The notes: generated by a model not told the origin, from the sequence alone. Shown: positions 9,855-19,623, counted from the first letter of the stretch. The stretch: 64,000 bases of DNA from Paraburkholderia caballeronis (GCF_900104845.1 NZ_FNSR01000002.1:2046001-2110000), one strand, 5' to 3'. Made by a program: numbers and translations.

Positions 9855-10121
9855 TCCGCTTCGTTTTTTTCAGCAGAGCCGTTCCCTGCCGCTTTCGACG
9901 CCGGCCTGTTCAATTCCTTTTGCATCAACGGGCTAAGCCGGCTGTCCTCAAGATATCCAATGGGCTGTCAACATGATCTGTGCATAACAGGCCCAGTCTT
10001 TGACACGCGCGGCACGCGCCTTGCACCGTCGTTGCATTCGGTCGGATAATGCCGCGTCGATCCGGCTGCGCAAACATGCTTCGCGCTTCGTCGCGTCGTC
10101 CTTCCCACTTCCCGTTGCGCC

Positions 10122-11534
10122 GTGCTCAAGAACTCGCGCTTTCCTGGTCTTCTGCGTATCCCTGGTTTCTTGCCGCTCGCCGGCGCGACGCTGATGCTCG
10201 GCGTCGCAATGTCGTTCACCGCACCATATCTGTCGCTGTTCGGCATCGAGCGCGCGGGCATGACGCCGTTCCGGCTCGGTGTGTTCATGACGGCGATCGC
10301 CGCGAGCGGCGTGATCGCGAGCACCGCTGCCGGCCGCTGGAGCGATGCGACCGGCAAACATCGGCCGCTGCTGCTCGCGTCGTTATGCGCGGCGACGCTC
10401 GGTTATCTGAGCCTTTGCATCGTGCGCGACTACAGGCTGTTGCTCGTGGTCGGCATCGCGTTCATCGGCGCGGGCGGCTGCGCGTTGTCGCTCGTGTTCT
10501 CGTTCAGTCGCGCGGCGCTGCCGGTCGCCGACGACGCCGAGCGCACGTTTGCGAGCGCGACGCTGCGCACGATCCTCTCCGCCGCATGGGTCTTCGGTCC
10601 GGCGGTCGGCGCGCTGGTGCTCGCGGCGACCGGCTTCTACGGGTTGTTCCTGTTCGCGGCCGCGAGTTTTGCGGCGTGCGGGACGATCGTCTGGCGGATG
10701 CGCGAACCGGGCGCGGCCGGCGATGAACATGCGACACAGCATCTGCGGCCGCGTCCGATGGCGGGCGACGTCGACGCGCAGGCCGCGGAAGCGGCCGCGC
10801 AATACGAAGGCCAGCCGCTGACCCAGGCCGAAGTGCAGCCGGGCGTGCCGCAGGCCGCCGCAGCCGGCCATGCGGACGTTTCGCAACCCGCCGCCGCGAA
10901 GCGGCGCATGTCGTCGCCCGACGTGTCGTCGAACGACATCATGCGCGCGGTCGTGGCGCTGACACTGATCGGCCTCGCGGCGAACGCGACGATGATCGTG
11001 CTGCCGCTCTACATCGTGCATGGGCTGAAGGGTTCGCGGCTCGACGTGTCGATCATGCTCGGCCTCGGCGCGCTGATGGAAATTCCGATGATGCTCGCGC
11101 TCGGCGCGCGCGCGTCGAATCTGCACAAGCTGAACTGGCTCGCCGCATGCGCGACCGTGCATGCGGTGTACTTCGTCGCGATGTCGCTCGCGCCGGGCGT
11201 GAACTCGCTGATTCCGATGCAGATCCTCAATGCGTTCGTCGTCGCGGTGACGTCGTGTCTCGGCATGACCTACGTGCAGGACCTGATGCCCACGTCGCCG
11301 GGGCGCGCGACCGCGCTGTTCTTCAACGCGTCGCGGCTCGGGTCGATCCTGTCCGGCGTGCTGTCGGGGATGCTCGTACAGGCGTTCGGCTATCGCGGCA
11401 CGTTTCTGTTCTGCGGGCTGCTCGCGCTGTGCGCGCTCGTGCTGTTCGCGGTGCCGGGAGAACGTTATCCGGTGATCGCTCGGGCAGTGAGGAGCCGGCT
11501 TGCCAGATTGACGGGGCGGGGCGGTCCGAAGTGA
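10122..11534 (+). CDS. MFS transporter resembling the SET sugar-efflux family
   Basis: The protein is 470 residues with about twelve membrane segments in two halves. A hydrophilic Ala/Gln-rich loop of about 75 residues (near 200-275) splits them. The motif-A-like GRWSDATGKHRPLL segment follows helix 2, and the pattern FSRAAL...ASATLRTILSAAWVFGPAVGALVL resembles SetA/SetB sugar efflux pumps. SET proteins are usually about 390 residues, and the long loop explains the excess. It should sit in the inner membrane and export a small solute using the proton gradient. The GTG start at 10122 has no clear ribosome-binding site. Confidence 0.75.
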   Translation: MLKNSRFPGLLRIPGFLPLAGATLMLGVAMSFTAPYLSLFGIERAGMTPFRLGVFMTAIAASGVIASTAAGRWSDATGKHRPLLLASLCAATLGYLSLCIVRDYRLLLVVGIAFIGAGGCALSLVFSFSRAALPVADDAERTFASATLRTILSAAWVFGPAVGALVLAATGFYGLFLFAAASFAACGTIVWRMREPGAAGDEHATQHLRPRPMAGDVDAQAAEAAAQYEGQPLTQAEVQPGVPQAAAAGHADVSQPAAAKRRMSSPDVSSNDIMRAVVALTLIGLAANATMIVLPLYIVHGLKGSRLDVSIMLGLGALMEIPMMLALGARASNLHKLNWLAACATVHAVYFVAMSLAPGVNSLIPMQILNAFVVAVTSCLGMTYVQDLMPTSPGRATALFFNASRLGSILSGVLSGMLVQAFGYRGTFLFCGLLALCALVLFAVPGERYPVIARAVRSRLARLTGRGGPK

Positions 11535-11937
11535 TGCCGCCGACGGCGCGTGCGATTCGTTTTGGAAACGACAGGCCGCGAAAAGTGCTTATCGGAAACG
11601 GCGGGCAGTGAGAGGGGGGGAGCCGTGCCGCTGGGCGATGCGGGAGGCCGGAACCGTTAAGGCAATCCGGCTACCGGGCAGCGCGCTTTCATGCAATCTC
11701 CGCCATCCCGTTCATTCGTCGCGATTCATCACGCAGGACGAGAGGGACCGCTTGTGCGTCAAGCAGGTTGTAGAAGCGAATCCACGCAATACGGTGCATC
11801 AAATCCGGGATGCTGGGCCGTTTCCGTCGTGCCGGATAACGTGGTTAGGCAGACCTGCAATCTGCTGCAGCCGCTGCACGTAGTTTCCGGTCGAGCCCAA
11901 AGTGGAAATGCAGTGCATCAGTCCCGGGGCAGTGCAT
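11535..11937. other. Convergent intergenic region, no gene supported
   Basis: These 400 bases lie between the ends of two converging MFS genes. A half-site of the dispersed palindrome, ATCGGAAAC, is at 11591-11599. A seven-base inverted repeat, AAATGCA at 11906-11912 and TGCATTT at 11933-11939, overlaps the stop of the minus-strand gene and could help end transcription, but there is no T tract. A 91-codon frame at 11608 has no family resemblance I recognise, and I do not annotate it. Confidence 0.45.
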
Positions 11938-13458
11938 TTACACGGTATCGGCTTCGACTGCGACCGCCGCAACCCGACCCACGCCAGCCCCTTCGACGAA
12001 GTCTTCCGCGTCGACGTCATACCCCGACGGCTCCCAGCGCACCGCGAGCAGCGCGACGAGCCCGCACAGCGGCGCGATCGCGATGATCCAGAACACCCGC
12101 GTGTGGAGCGCGGCCGCGAGCACCGGGAACAGGAACAGCGACACGGTCGAACTCGCGCGCATCAGCGTCTGGTTGAAACCGACGCCGACGCCGCGCAGCG
12201 AAGTCGGATAACCGAGCGACGCGAACGTCATGCTGTGCGACCCCGGCCCGATCCCCTGACCGAACAGGAACGCCGCGAGCAGCGCGACCGCGCTCGCGAC
12301 TTCCGCGCCGCCCGACGGCTTGCCGACGATCGCGAGGCCGATCAGCGCCACGAGCTGTATCGCGTAACCGAGCACAGTAAGTTTCCACGCGCCGACGCGC
12401 GGCACGATCCGCACCGCGATCAGCCCGCCGACGAACGCGAACCCGAGGTTCAGCACGAGCGACGCGAGGATCGTCGTCAGCATCGACTGCGCGAGGAAGC
12501 TGGAGATGATCACCGGCAGCCCGAACGCGACCGCGTTGTACGCGAACGACGACGCGACGCCGATGACCGTCGCGAGCACGGTGCGGCGCGTGTAGACGCC
12601 GCGCAGCAGCGCGCCGTAGTTCTTCCACGACGCCACGCGGGCGGGGCGCGTCGCCACTGCCGCGTTCGCGCCGTCGTCGGCTACTTTGGCGTCGATGCCG
12701 TAAGAGCGCTTCAGGATCCGCGCCGCACCCGCCAGGTCGCCCTGGTTCGCGGCCCACACCGGCGATTCGCTGATGTAGCGGCTGCGGATCGCGATGATCG
12801 CGAGCGCCGGCAGCGCGCCGAAACCGAGCGTCAGGCGCCACAGCCATCCGGCATGGTCGGCCGGCAGCGTCGCGTAGAACGCGAGCACGAGCAGGTACGA
12901 CACGCTGATCGCCGCATACCAGACCGGGCACCACATCGCGACCCGCGCGGCCTTGTTGCCGCGTCCGGACAGCCGCGAGAACTCCGCGAGGAACGCCATC
13001 GCGACCGGCAGGTCGATGCCGACGCCGAGCCCCATCACGAAACGCGCGCCGCCGAGCACCCAGGCGTTCGGCGCGAGCGCGCACGCAATCGCGGCGACGA
13101 CGAAGAAGAACATGTCCGCCATGAACACGCGGTAGCGGCCGATCCGGTCGGTCAGGAAACCGCCGAGAAACGCGCCGACGATCGCGCCGAACGTGATCGC
13201 GGACGCGACGAAGCCGGTGCCGGCCGGCGTCAGCGAGTACTCGCGCGCGACGTCCTTCAGGCCGAACGCGAGCGCGCCGAGGTCGTACGCGTCGAGGAAC
13301 ACGCCGCCGAGCGCGATCGCGACGACGATGCGCGCGTTGCTGCCGCGCGCGGCGCCTTCGTTGACGAGCCGCGACACGTCGGCGGCCGTGCGGATCACGG
13401 GATGAGTGCCGGCGGAAACCGGCGCGGCAGGGCGGGGGACAGCGGACTGGACGGACAT
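11938..13458 (-). CDS. MFS transporter, sugar porter / metabolite:H+ symporter type
   Basis: This 506-residue, roughly 12-helix permease has classical MFS motifs. GGFLTDRIGRYRVF (about residue 100) is motif A between helices 2 and 3, and FVMGLGVGIDLPVAMAFLAEF follows in helix 4. RYISESPVWAANQGD matches the RYxxESPxWL-type block of sugar and aromatic-acid porters. The N-terminus is a soluble stretch of about 45 residues. The ATG at 13458 has no Shine-Dalgarno sequence, and the bases just upstream even read CCTCCTCC. There are no linked catabolic genes, so the substrate cannot be named. Confidence 0.82.
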   Translation of the reverse strand: MSVQSAVPRPAAPVSAGTHPVIRTAADVSRLVNEGAARGSNARIVVAIALGGVFLDAYDLGALAFGLKDVAREYSLTPAGTGFVASAITFGAIVGAFLGGFLTDRIGRYRVFMADMFFFVVAAIACALAPNAWVLGGARFVMGLGVGIDLPVAMAFLAEFSRLSGRGNKAARVAMWCPVWYAAISVSYLLVLAFYATLPADHAGWLWRLTLGFGALPALAIIAIRSRYISESPVWAANQGDLAGAARILKRSYGIDAKVADDGANAAVATRPARVASWKNYGALLRGVYTRRTVLATVIGVASSFAYNAVAFGLPVIISSFLAQSMLTTILASLVLNLGFAFVGGLIAVRIVPRVGAWKLTVLGYAIQLVALIGLAIVGKPSGGAEVASAVALLAAFLFGQGIGPGSHSMTFASLGYPTSLRGVGVGFNQTLMRASSTVSLFLFPVLAAALHTRVFWIIAIAPLCGLVALLAVRWEPSGYDVDAEDFVEGAGVGRVAAVAVEADTV

Positions 13459-13584
13459 GCGCGGAGGAGGCGGACGGTGAAAAGACGCGAAAACGCGTGA
13501 TCCTACCGGCCCGCCGCAACGAACCCAAATCGTTTTTCGTTATGTGCTCATGCAGTGCGCATCACCCGCTGCTGCCCGTAAAAT

Positions 13585-13786
13585 ATAAGGGCATGAACAC
13601 AGACCGGCCGACAGCAGGTATCATCCGCGCGGCGAAAAGTCTGACACCGGCGGGAAAGGACCCTTCCAGCAATCACGGTTAATTCGGGGACCGCGACCGA
13701 CTAAAGTTCGGCCACGCGTTTTGACAATCCCTGGCGCGTAACGTGAGAGTTGGCCCCGGCCGGGCATACCCGACCGGGGTTTTTTT
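13585..13786 (+). ncRNA. Candidate small RNA ending at orphan terminator
   Basis: A promoter-like TAAAAT (13579-13584, five of six to TATAAT) precedes about 200 bases without a credible reading frame that end at a near-perfect terminator. No plus-strand gene lies upstream before 11534, so a transcript must start within this gap to use it. I recognise no known RNA family. The 5' end is a guess: no good -35 is present, and TTGACA at about 13720 offers a second, much shorter option. Confidence 0.4.
13754..13786 (+). terminator. Strong intrinsic terminator without upstream gene
   Basis: CCCCGGCCGGG at 13754-13764 pairs with CCCGACCGGGG at 13769-13779 (ten of eleven pairs) around the four-base loop CATA. 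Seven T follow directly. On the minus strand there is no T tract, so it acts for plus-strand transcripts. Confidence 0.85.
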
Positions 13787-14020
13787 CGTCGGGATCGAAG
13801 CCGGCAGTCGAGCTGTCCGGCGGCCGGTCTGCCCGGCAAGCGAAACGAAAAAGTAACGTAATTGAAATGTAAATGAAAGAGTATTCGAGCCAACGCGGGA
13901 GACAGCGGGGGCTGCGTTCAGGTAGCCGGAACCGTGCTTTGGCGCGTGACTAGCGGCCAAAAAGACGCCGCGGAGACCAACTTGTTGTTTTTTATGTCCG
14001 TGAAAACCTCAATTAAAACA

Positions 14021-14034
14021 TTGACTTATATCAA
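14021..14034. promoter_or_regulatory. FNR/Anr-like box upstream of nuoM
   Basis: TTGACTTATATCAA matches the FNR consensus TTGAT-N4-ATCAA at nine of ten positions. It lies 216 bases before the nuoM start. A second, weaker box overlaps the cyo promoter. FNR/Anr proteins sense oxygen through an iron-sulfur cluster, so control of a terminal-oxidase locus makes sense. Binding is inferred from sequence only. Confidence 0.6.
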
Positions 14035-14249
14035 CGAGCAAACCGGGGCTTCTTGTTGCGCTGCAAAAGATTCGCAATCCGTTTACCCTCGTTAACCCTT
14101 GAACGTGAGTTGCGTTTCACCACAAAGCTGACGGCCGCATTACAGCCTGCCTGGTTCGAATCCCTTCACGCGCTAAAACTTTCAAATTACTTTCGCGCTT
14201 CGCGGCGCGTCAGAGCAACACGCTACGCATTCTTAAGGCCCTTGTCGAA

Positions 14250-15803
14250 ATGCAATCCGTTCCACTTCTGAGTCTGGCGATCTGGATTCCCATCCTGTTC
14301 GGCGTGGTGGTGTTGCGCGTCGGATCGGATCGCCGTCCGCAGCTCACGCGCTGGCTGGCGCTGATCGGTTCGATCGTCGGCCTGCTGCTGACGCTTCCGC
14401 TGATCTCCGGTTTCGATAACCACCTGAACGCGATGCAGTTCATCGAGTTCCGCGACTGGCTGCCGGACTTCGGCGTTGCGTGGCGGCTCGGCATCGACGG
14501 GATCTCGATGTGGCTGGTCGTGCTGACGGCGTTCACGACGCTCGTGATCGTGATCGCGTCGTGGGAGTCGATCACGGTGCGCGTCGCGCAGTACTTCGGC
14601 GCGTTCCTGATCCTGTCGGGGCTGATGGTCGGCACGTTCGCGGCGCTCGACGGAATGCTGTTCTTCGTGTTCTTCGAAGCGACGCTGATCCCGCTCTACC
14701 TGCTGATCGGCGCGTGGGGCAACACGCGGCGCACGTACGCGGCGATCAAGTTCTTCTTCTTCTCGTTCGCCAGCTCGCTGCTGATGCTGCTGTCGATGCT
14801 GTACCTGTACAGCCAGTCGCACACGTTCGACATGGCCGCGTGGCACAACCTGCAACTCGGCTTCCTGCCGCAGGTGTTCGTGTTCATCGGCTTCTTCGCG
14901 GCGTTCGCGGTGAAGGTGCCGATGTGGCCGTTCCACACGTGGCTGCCGGACGTTCACCTCGAAGCGCCGACCGGCGCGACCGTGCTGATGGCGATGCTGA
15001 AGCTCGGCGGCTACGGCTTCCTGCGCTTCACGCTGCCGATCACGCCGGACGCGAGCCACTTCTTCGCGCCGATGATCATCACGCTGTCGCTCATCGCGGT
15101 GGTCTACGCGAGCCTGCTCGCGCTCGCGCAGACCGACATGACGAAGCTGCTCGCGTACTCGACCGTCGCGCACATGGGCCTCGTCACGCTCGGCCTGTTC
15201 CTGTTCAACCAGATCGGCACCGAAGGCGCGATCGTGCAGATGATCTCGTACGGCTTCGTGTCCGGCGCGATGCTGCTGTCGGCCGGCGTGCTGTTCGATC
15301 GCACGCAGACCCGCACGATCTCGGCTTACGGCGGCGTCGCGAACGTGATGCCGCGCTTCGCCGCGTTCGTGATGCTGTTCTCGATGGCGAACGTCGGCCT
15401 GCCGGGCACGTCGGGTTTCGTCGGCGAGTTCATGGTGATCATGGGCGCGATCCGCGTGAACTTCTGGATCGGCGCGATCGCCGCGACGACCGTGATCCTG
15501 AGCGCCGCCTACACGCTGTGGATGTACAAGCGCGTGATCTTCGGCGCGGTCGCGAACGGCAACGTCGCGAAGCTGGTCGACCTCGGCCGCCGCGAGTCGG
15601 TGATGTTCGCGTCGCTCGCGGCGCTGGTGCTGCTGATGGGCCTGTATCCGAAGCCTTTCACCGACGCCATCGAGCTGTCCGCGGCGAATCTCGTCACGCA
15701 GGCCGGCCGCTCGAAGCAGCCGACGGACGAAGCGGCGGGCGCGCAGGCGGCGGAAGCCGGGCGGACCGGCGCGGAAGCGCACGCGCAGCGTTCGCCGACC
15801 TGA
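14250..15803 (+). CDS. nuoM: Orphan NADH-quinone oxidoreductase subunit M-like protein (NuoM/Mrp antiporter family)
   Basis: The 517-residue product is close to NuoM length (about 500) and has about 14 membrane helices. Family hallmarks are visible. FFEATLIPLYLLIGAWG carries the conserved TM5-type Glu. The KVPMWPFHTWLPDVHLEAPT block has the Lys and the HTWLPDAH-like motif. LLAYSTVAHMGLV is the TM10 region. The Ala/Gly/Glu-rich C-terminal tail looks disordered. In complex I this subunit is one of the proton-pumping antiporter-like modules. Here no other nuo gene is adjacent; instead cyoABCD follows on the same strand. It could be a complex I spare part, or a component working with the quinol oxidase. 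An AAGG lies 11-14 bases before the ATG. Confidence 0.88.
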   Translation: MQSVPLLSLAIWIPILFGVVVLRVGSDRRPQLTRWLALIGSIVGLLLTLPLISGFDNHLNAMQFIEFRDWLPDFGVAWRLGIDGISMWLVVLTAFTTLVIVIASWESITVRVAQYFGAFLILSGLMVGTFAALDGMLFFVFFEATLIPLYLLIGAWGNTRRTYAAIKFFFFSFASSLLMLLSMLYLYSQSHTFDMAAWHNLQLGFLPQVFVFIGFFAAFAVKVPMWPFHTWLPDVHLEAPTGATVLMAMLKLGGYGFLRFTLPITPDASHFFAPMIITLSLIAVVYASLLALAQTDMTKLLAYSTVAHMGLVTLGLFLFNQIGTEGAIVQMISYGFVSGAMLLSAGVLFDRTQTRTISAYGGVANVMPRFAAFVMLFSMANVGLPGTSGFVGEFMVIMGAIRVNFWIGAIAATTVILSAAYTLWMYKRVIFGAVANGNVAKLVDLGRRESVMFASLAALVLLMGLYPKPFTDAIELSAANLVTQAGRSKQPTDEAAGAQAAEAGRTGAEAHAQRSPT

Positions 15804-15980
15804 TCGTAAGGAATGAAGGCCGCGTGCCGACTGGGCGGCGCGCGGTTCAAAGTTTTCAAATAAATGTATTTGAAAGGGCCGCGGCGGATCGATGCCCGGA
15901 ATGGAGCGGCATAGCGCGCGAGGGGTGCGACAAACCGTCTCAGTTTCGTTTGGGCAAAGATCATTTTCAACATTCATTGC

Positions 15981-16008
15981 TTGTCAATTATCAAAGCGGC
16001 TGTATGAT
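15981..16008 (+). promoter_or_regulatory. cyoA promoter overlapped by FNR-like box
   Basis: TTGTCA at 15981-15986 and TATGAT at 16003-16008 are separated by 16 bases, a good sigma-70 promoter. The same bases 15981-15994 read TTGTCAATTATCAA, eight of ten to the FNR box, so a bound FNR/Anr protein would cover the -35 and repress. Repression of cytochrome bo at low oxygen by FNR is established in Escherichia coli; its occurrence here is inference. Confidence 0.65.
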
Positions 16009-16083
16009 TCGGGCGCGCTTCCTTTGCCGGATGTCAGGAAACGTGCACGGATTTACTCAATGAATGAAATTCAGGCAAACGTG

Positions 16084-16971
16084 ATGAAAACAACGACCTT
16101 GAAAAGGTTATGGCTTCCCGTCGGAGCCGGATTGGCCGCGTGTCTGTCCGGATGCAACCTGGACGTTCTCGACCCCAAAGGGAGCGTGGGAGTCGCCGAA
16201 AAAGCGCTGATCGCAACGTCCACCTGGGCAATGCTGATCGTCGTGATCCCCGTAATCATCCTTACTCTGCTGTTCGCATGGCGTTACCGCGCGTCGAATC
16301 GCAACGCGACGTACGCGCCGAAGTGGTCGCATTCGACCGCTATCGAAGTCGTCGTCTGGACGGTTCCGACGTTGATCATCATCTTCCTCGGCGTGCTCAC
16401 CTGGAAGACCACGCATGAACTCGATCCGTACAGGCCGATCGAGTCGAACGTGAAGCCGATCAACGTCGAAGTCGTCGCGCTCGACTGGAAATGGCTCTTC
16501 ATCTATCCGGACCTCGGCATTGCGTCGGTGAACCAGCTGGCGGTGCCGGTCGGTACGCCGGTCAACTTCCGCATCACGTCCGACTCGGTGATGAACTCGT
16601 TCTTCATCCCGCAGCTCGGCACCCAGGTGTACGCGATGGCGGGCATGCAGACGCGTCTGCACCTGATCGCCGACGAGGCGGGCGACTACGCCGGCATGTC
16701 GGCGAACTTCAGCGGCGAAGGCTTCTCGGACATGAAGTTCCGCACGCTCGCGCAGAGCCCCGACGAGTTCAACGCGTGGGTCGCGAAGGTCAAGGCGACG
16801 CAGCAGCAGCTCAGCATGGACGAATACGGCACGGTCGCGAAGCCGAGCGAGAAGGCGCCGGTGCAGTACTTCTCGACGGTCGATCCGCAGCTGTTCCACA
16901 ACATCATTGCGAAGTACAACAACGGCCACGTCATGGATCTCCAGGACGCTGCCTGCGGTACGAAGGGGTAA
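16084..16971 (+). CDS. cyoA: Cytochrome bo ubiquinol oxidase subunit II (CyoA), lipoprotein
   Basis: The product is 295 residues from the ATG at 16084; an in-frame ATG at 16060 is possible. The N-terminus is a lipoprotein signal with lipobox LSGC, followed by two membrane helices and a periplasmic cupredoxin domain. VVALDWKWLFIYPD, NSFFIPQLGTQVYAMAGMQT and the C-terminal region match CyoA. The CuA-binding cysteines of cytochrome c oxidases are absent, as expected for a quinol oxidase. It is the first gene of cyoABCD, with cyoB starting four bases after its stop. A sigma-70 promoter lies about 75 bases upstream. Confidence 0.94.
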   Translation: MKTTTLKRLWLPVGAGLAACLSGCNLDVLDPKGSVGVAEKALIATSTWAMLIVVIPVIILTLLFAWRYRASNRNATYAPKWSHSTAIEVVVWTVPTLIIIFLGVLTWKTTHELDPYRPIESNVKPINVEVVALDWKWLFIYPDLGIASVNQLAVPVGTPVNFRITSDSVMNSFFIPQLGTQVYAMAGMQTRLHLIADEAGDYAGMSANFSGEGFSDMKFRTLAQSPDEFNAWVAKVKATQQQLSMDEYGTVAKPSEKAPVQYFSTVDPQLFHNIIAKYNNGHVMDLQDAACGTKG

Positions 16972-16974
16972 CGC

Positions 16975-19011
16975 ATGTTCGGCAAACTCACATTAGACGC
17001 GATTCCATATCACGAGCCGATTATCGTGATCGCGGGCGCAGGCATGGTCTTCGCCGCGCTCGTCGTGCTCGGCGCAATCACGTATTTCGGCAAGTGGAAG
17101 TACCTGTGGACCGAATGGCTCACTAGCGTCGATCACAAGAAGCTCGGCGTGATGTACATCGTCGTCGCGATCATCATGCTGCTGCGCGGCTTCGCCGACG
17201 CGATCATGATGCGCACCCAGCTCGCGCTCGCGTATAACGCGCCGGGCTACCTGCCGCCGCATCACTACGACCAGATCTTCACCGCGCACGGCGTCATCAT
17301 GATCTTCTTCATGGCGATGGCGTTCATGGTGGGCCTGATGAACATCGTCGTGCCGCTGCAGATCGGCGCACGCGACGTCGCGTTCCCGTTCCTGAACTCG
17401 CTGTCGTTCTGGATGACGGCGATCAGCGCGATCCTGATCAACATCTCGCTCGTGGTCGGCGAATTCGCGAAGACCGGCTGGCTCGCGTATCCGCCGCTGT
17501 CGGAGCTGCAGTTCAGTCCGGGCGTGGGGGTCGACTACTACCTGTGGGCGGTGCAGCTCTCCGGTGTCGGCACGCTGCTGACCGGCGTGAACTTCTTCGT
17601 CACGATCATCAAGATGCGCGCGCCTGGCATGACGATGATGAAGATGCCGGTGTTCACGTGGACCGCGCTGTGCACGAACGTGCTGATCATGGCGTCGTTC
17701 CCGATCCTGACCGTCACGCTCGCGCTGCTCGGCCTCGACCGCTACCTCGGCATGCACTTCTTCACGAATGACGGCGGCGGCAACCAGATGCTGTATCTGA
17801 ACCTCATCTGGGCATGGGGCCACCCCGAGGTGTACATCCTGATCCTGCCGGCGTTCGGCGTGTTCTCGGAAGTCGTCGCGACCTACGCGAAGAAGCCGCT
17901 GTTCGGCTACAAGGCGATGGTCTACGCGACCTGCGCGATCATGGTGCTCGCGTTCGTCGTGTGGCTGCACCACTTCTTCACGATGGGCTCGGGTGCGAAC
18001 GTCAACGCGTTCTTCGGCATCATGACGATGATCATCTCGATCCCGACGGGCGTGAAGATCTTCAACTGGCTGTTCACGATCTATCGCGGCCGCCTCGAAA
18101 TGAGCGCGTCGGTGCTGTGGACGATCGGCTTCATGGTCACGTTCACGATCGGCGGCATGACCGGCGTGATGATGGCGATCCCGGGCGCGGACTTCGTGCT
18201 GCACAACTCGCTGTTCCTGATCGCGCACTTCCACAACGTGATCATCGGCGGCGTGCTGTTCGGCTACCTCGCCGGCATGAACTACTGGTTCCCGAAGGCG
18301 TTCGGCTTCAAGCTGAACGAGAAGCTCGGCAAGCGCGCGTTCTGGTTCTGGCTGGTCGGCTTCTACGTCGCGTTCGTGCCGCTGTACGTGCTCGGCTTCA
18401 TGGGTGCGACGCGCCGTCTGAACCACTACGACAATCCGGCATGGCATCCGTGGATGGTCATCGCGTGGTTCGGCGCCGTGCTCGTCGCAATCGGCATCGC
18501 GCATCAGCTCGCGCAGCTGTACGTGTCGATCCGCGACCGCAACCTGCCGGAAAACCGCGACCTGACCGGCGATCCGTGGGGTGCCCGCACGCTGGAATGG
18601 GCGATCTCGTCGCCGCCGCCGTCGTACAACTTCGCGATGATCCCGCACGTGAGCGAACTCGACGAATTCGCGCACATGAAGGAAAACGGCAAGGAAACGG
18701 TCGACGTCGCGAACACGAAGTACCTCGACATCCATATGCCGTCGAACACGAGCGCGGGTCTCATCATCGGCATGTTCAGCCTCGTGCTCGGCTTCGCAGC
18801 GATCTGGCACATCTGGTGGCTCGTGGCGGTCAGCTTCGTCGGCGTGCTGGCGACGGCGATCATCTACAGCTTCGGCAAGAACGAGGGCTACTACATCCCG
18901 GCCGCGAAGGTCCGGGCCGATGAAGAAATGCGCAATCGCGCGCTCGTCAAGGCGTTCGAAGAACGTCAGCGCCGCGACGGCAAGCGTCAAGAAGCACTGG
19001 AGGCCAACTGA
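16975..19011 (+). CDS. cyoB: Cytochrome bo ubiquinol oxidase subunit I (CyoB)
   Basis: This 678-residue haem-copper oxidase subunit reduces oxygen to water with electrons from ubiquinol and pumps protons. All metal ligands are present. His105 and His420 fit the low-spin haem b. His283 with the cross-linking Tyr287 (WGHPEVYIL) and His332-His333 (LHHFF) fit CuB. His418 (AHFHN) fits haem o3. Each is one residue before its E. coli counterpart. AAGGGG lies before the ATG. Its stop overlaps the cyoC start by one base (TGATG), so the two are translationally coupled. Confidence 0.96.
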   Translation: MFGKLTLDAIPYHEPIIVIAGAGMVFAALVVLGAITYFGKWKYLWTEWLTSVDHKKLGVMYIVVAIIMLLRGFADAIMMRTQLALAYNAPGYLPPHHYDQIFTAHGVIMIFFMAMAFMVGLMNIVVPLQIGARDVAFPFLNSLSFWMTAISAILINISLVVGEFAKTGWLAYPPLSELQFSPGVGVDYYLWAVQLSGVGTLLTGVNFFVTIIKMRAPGMTMMKMPVFTWTALCTNVLIMASFPILTVTLALLGLDRYLGMHFFTNDGGGNQMLYLNLIWAWGHPEVYILILPAFGVFSEVVATYAKKPLFGYKAMVYATCAIMVLAFVVWLHHFFTMGSGANVNAFFGIMTMIISIPTGVKIFNWLFTIYRGRLEMSASVLWTIGFMVTFTIGGMTGVMMAIPGADFVLHNSLFLIAHFHNVIIGGVLFGYLAGMNYWFPKAFGFKLNEKLGKRAFWFWLVGFYVAFVPLYVLGFMGATRRLNHYDNPAWHPWMVIAWFGAVLVAIGIAHQLAQLYVSIRDRNLPENRDLTGDPWGARTLEWAISSPPPSYNFAMIPHVSELDEFAHMKENGKETVDVANTKYLDIHMPSNTSAGLIIGMFSLVLGFAAIWHIWWLVAVSFVGVLATAIIYSFGKNEGYYIPAAKVRADEEMRNRALVKAFEERQRRDGKRQEALEAN

Positions 19012-19622
19012 TGTTGCAGAAAACTAATGCGGCTGCGCTGGCGGAGCACGATCATCACGATCACCCGCCGTCGCACTCGGTGTTCGGCTTCTGGCTGTAC
19101 CTGATGACGGACTGCATCATCTTCGCGACGCTGTTCGCGGTGTTCGCGGTGATGCAGCACCAGTTCGCGGGCGGTCCGACCGGCAAGGATCTGTTCGACA
19201 TTCCGGGCGTCGCGATGGAAACCGCGGTGCTGCTGCTGTCCAGCATCACGTACGGCTTCGCGATGATCGGCGCGCACAAGAAGCGCACGGGTCAGGTGAT
19301 CGGCTGGCTCGCGATCACGTTCGTGCTCGGCGCGACGTTCCTGTACTTCGAACTGAACGAGTTCAGCCACCTGATCGCCGATGGCGCCGGTCCGGACCGC
19401 AGCGCGTTCCTGTCGTCGTTCTTCACGCTGGTCGGCACGCACGGCCTGCACGTGTCGCTCGGCATGGTGTGGATGATCGTGCTGATGGTGCAGGTCGCCA
19501 GGGCGCCGGAACTCGGCGAGCGCGAACTGCGCCGCCTGACGTGCCTGAGCCTTTTCTGGCACTTTCTGGACATCGTCTGGATCTGCGTGTTTTCCTTTGT
19601 CTATCTTGCGAGCGTGATCTGA
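19011..19622 (+). CDS. cyoC: Cytochrome bo ubiquinol oxidase subunit III (CyoC)
   Basis: The 203-residue membrane subunit has five predicted helices. The family blocks [21 protein letters not shown] near the N-terminus and [18 protein letters not shown] are clear. A His-rich N-terminus ([11 protein letters not shown]) precedes helix 1. It stabilises subunit I and has no metal centre. The start overlaps the cyoB stop by one base and cyoD follows after one base, so the operon is tightly coupled. Confidence 0.95.
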   Translation: MLQKTNAAALAEHDHHDHPPSHSVFGFWLYLMTDCIIFATLFAVFAVMQHQFAGGPTGKDLFDIPGVAMETAVLLLSSITYGFAMIGAHKKRTGQVIGWLAITFVLGATFLYFELNEFSHLIADGAGPDRSAFLSSFFTLVGTHGLHVSLGMVWMIVLMVQVARAPELGERELRRLTCLSLFWHFLDIVWICVFSFVYLASVI

Positions 19623-19623
19623 A

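Larger units (their letters stand above)
9368..10121. other. Intergenic region with DnaA-box-like cluster
   Basis: This 754-base gap separates divergent uvrA2-like and SET-like MFS genes and is AT-richer than its flanks. From 9698 to 9987 it carries seven sequences at or near the DnaA box TTATNCACA: TTATCAACA 9698-9706, TTTTCCACG 9710-9718, TGTGGACAA 9724-9732, TTGTGCACA 9819-9827, CTTTCCACG 9831-9839, TGTGGACAA 9845-9853 and TGTGCATAA 9979-9987. The last is a perfect reverse-strand box. No gene is supported here. No dnaA, dnaN, parAB or repA gene lies in the window. Confidence 0.6.
13459..14249. other. Long AT-richer intergenic region upstream of nuoM-cyo
   Basis: Nearly 800 bases carry no supported protein gene. 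The region holds a strong plus-strand intrinsic terminator at 13754-13786 with no upstream plus-strand gene for 2.2 kb, and an FNR/Anr-like box at 14021-14034. A-rich promoter-like sequence (TAAAATATAAGG) lies at 13579-13590. The region is visibly lower in GC than the flanking genes. It probably contains a small RNA and the nuoM promoter. Confidence 0.6.

Noticed and set aside
11902..13500. 532-codon plus-strand frame opposite the MFS gene
   Set aside because: The minus strand encodes a clear MFS permease. The plus-strand translation is almost entirely Arg, Glu, Asp and His and looks like a shadow.
14140..14175. GGTTCGAATCC, resembling a tRNA T-psi-C arm
   Set aside because: The flanking five-base stems do not pair and no anticodon or acceptor arm can be folded around it.
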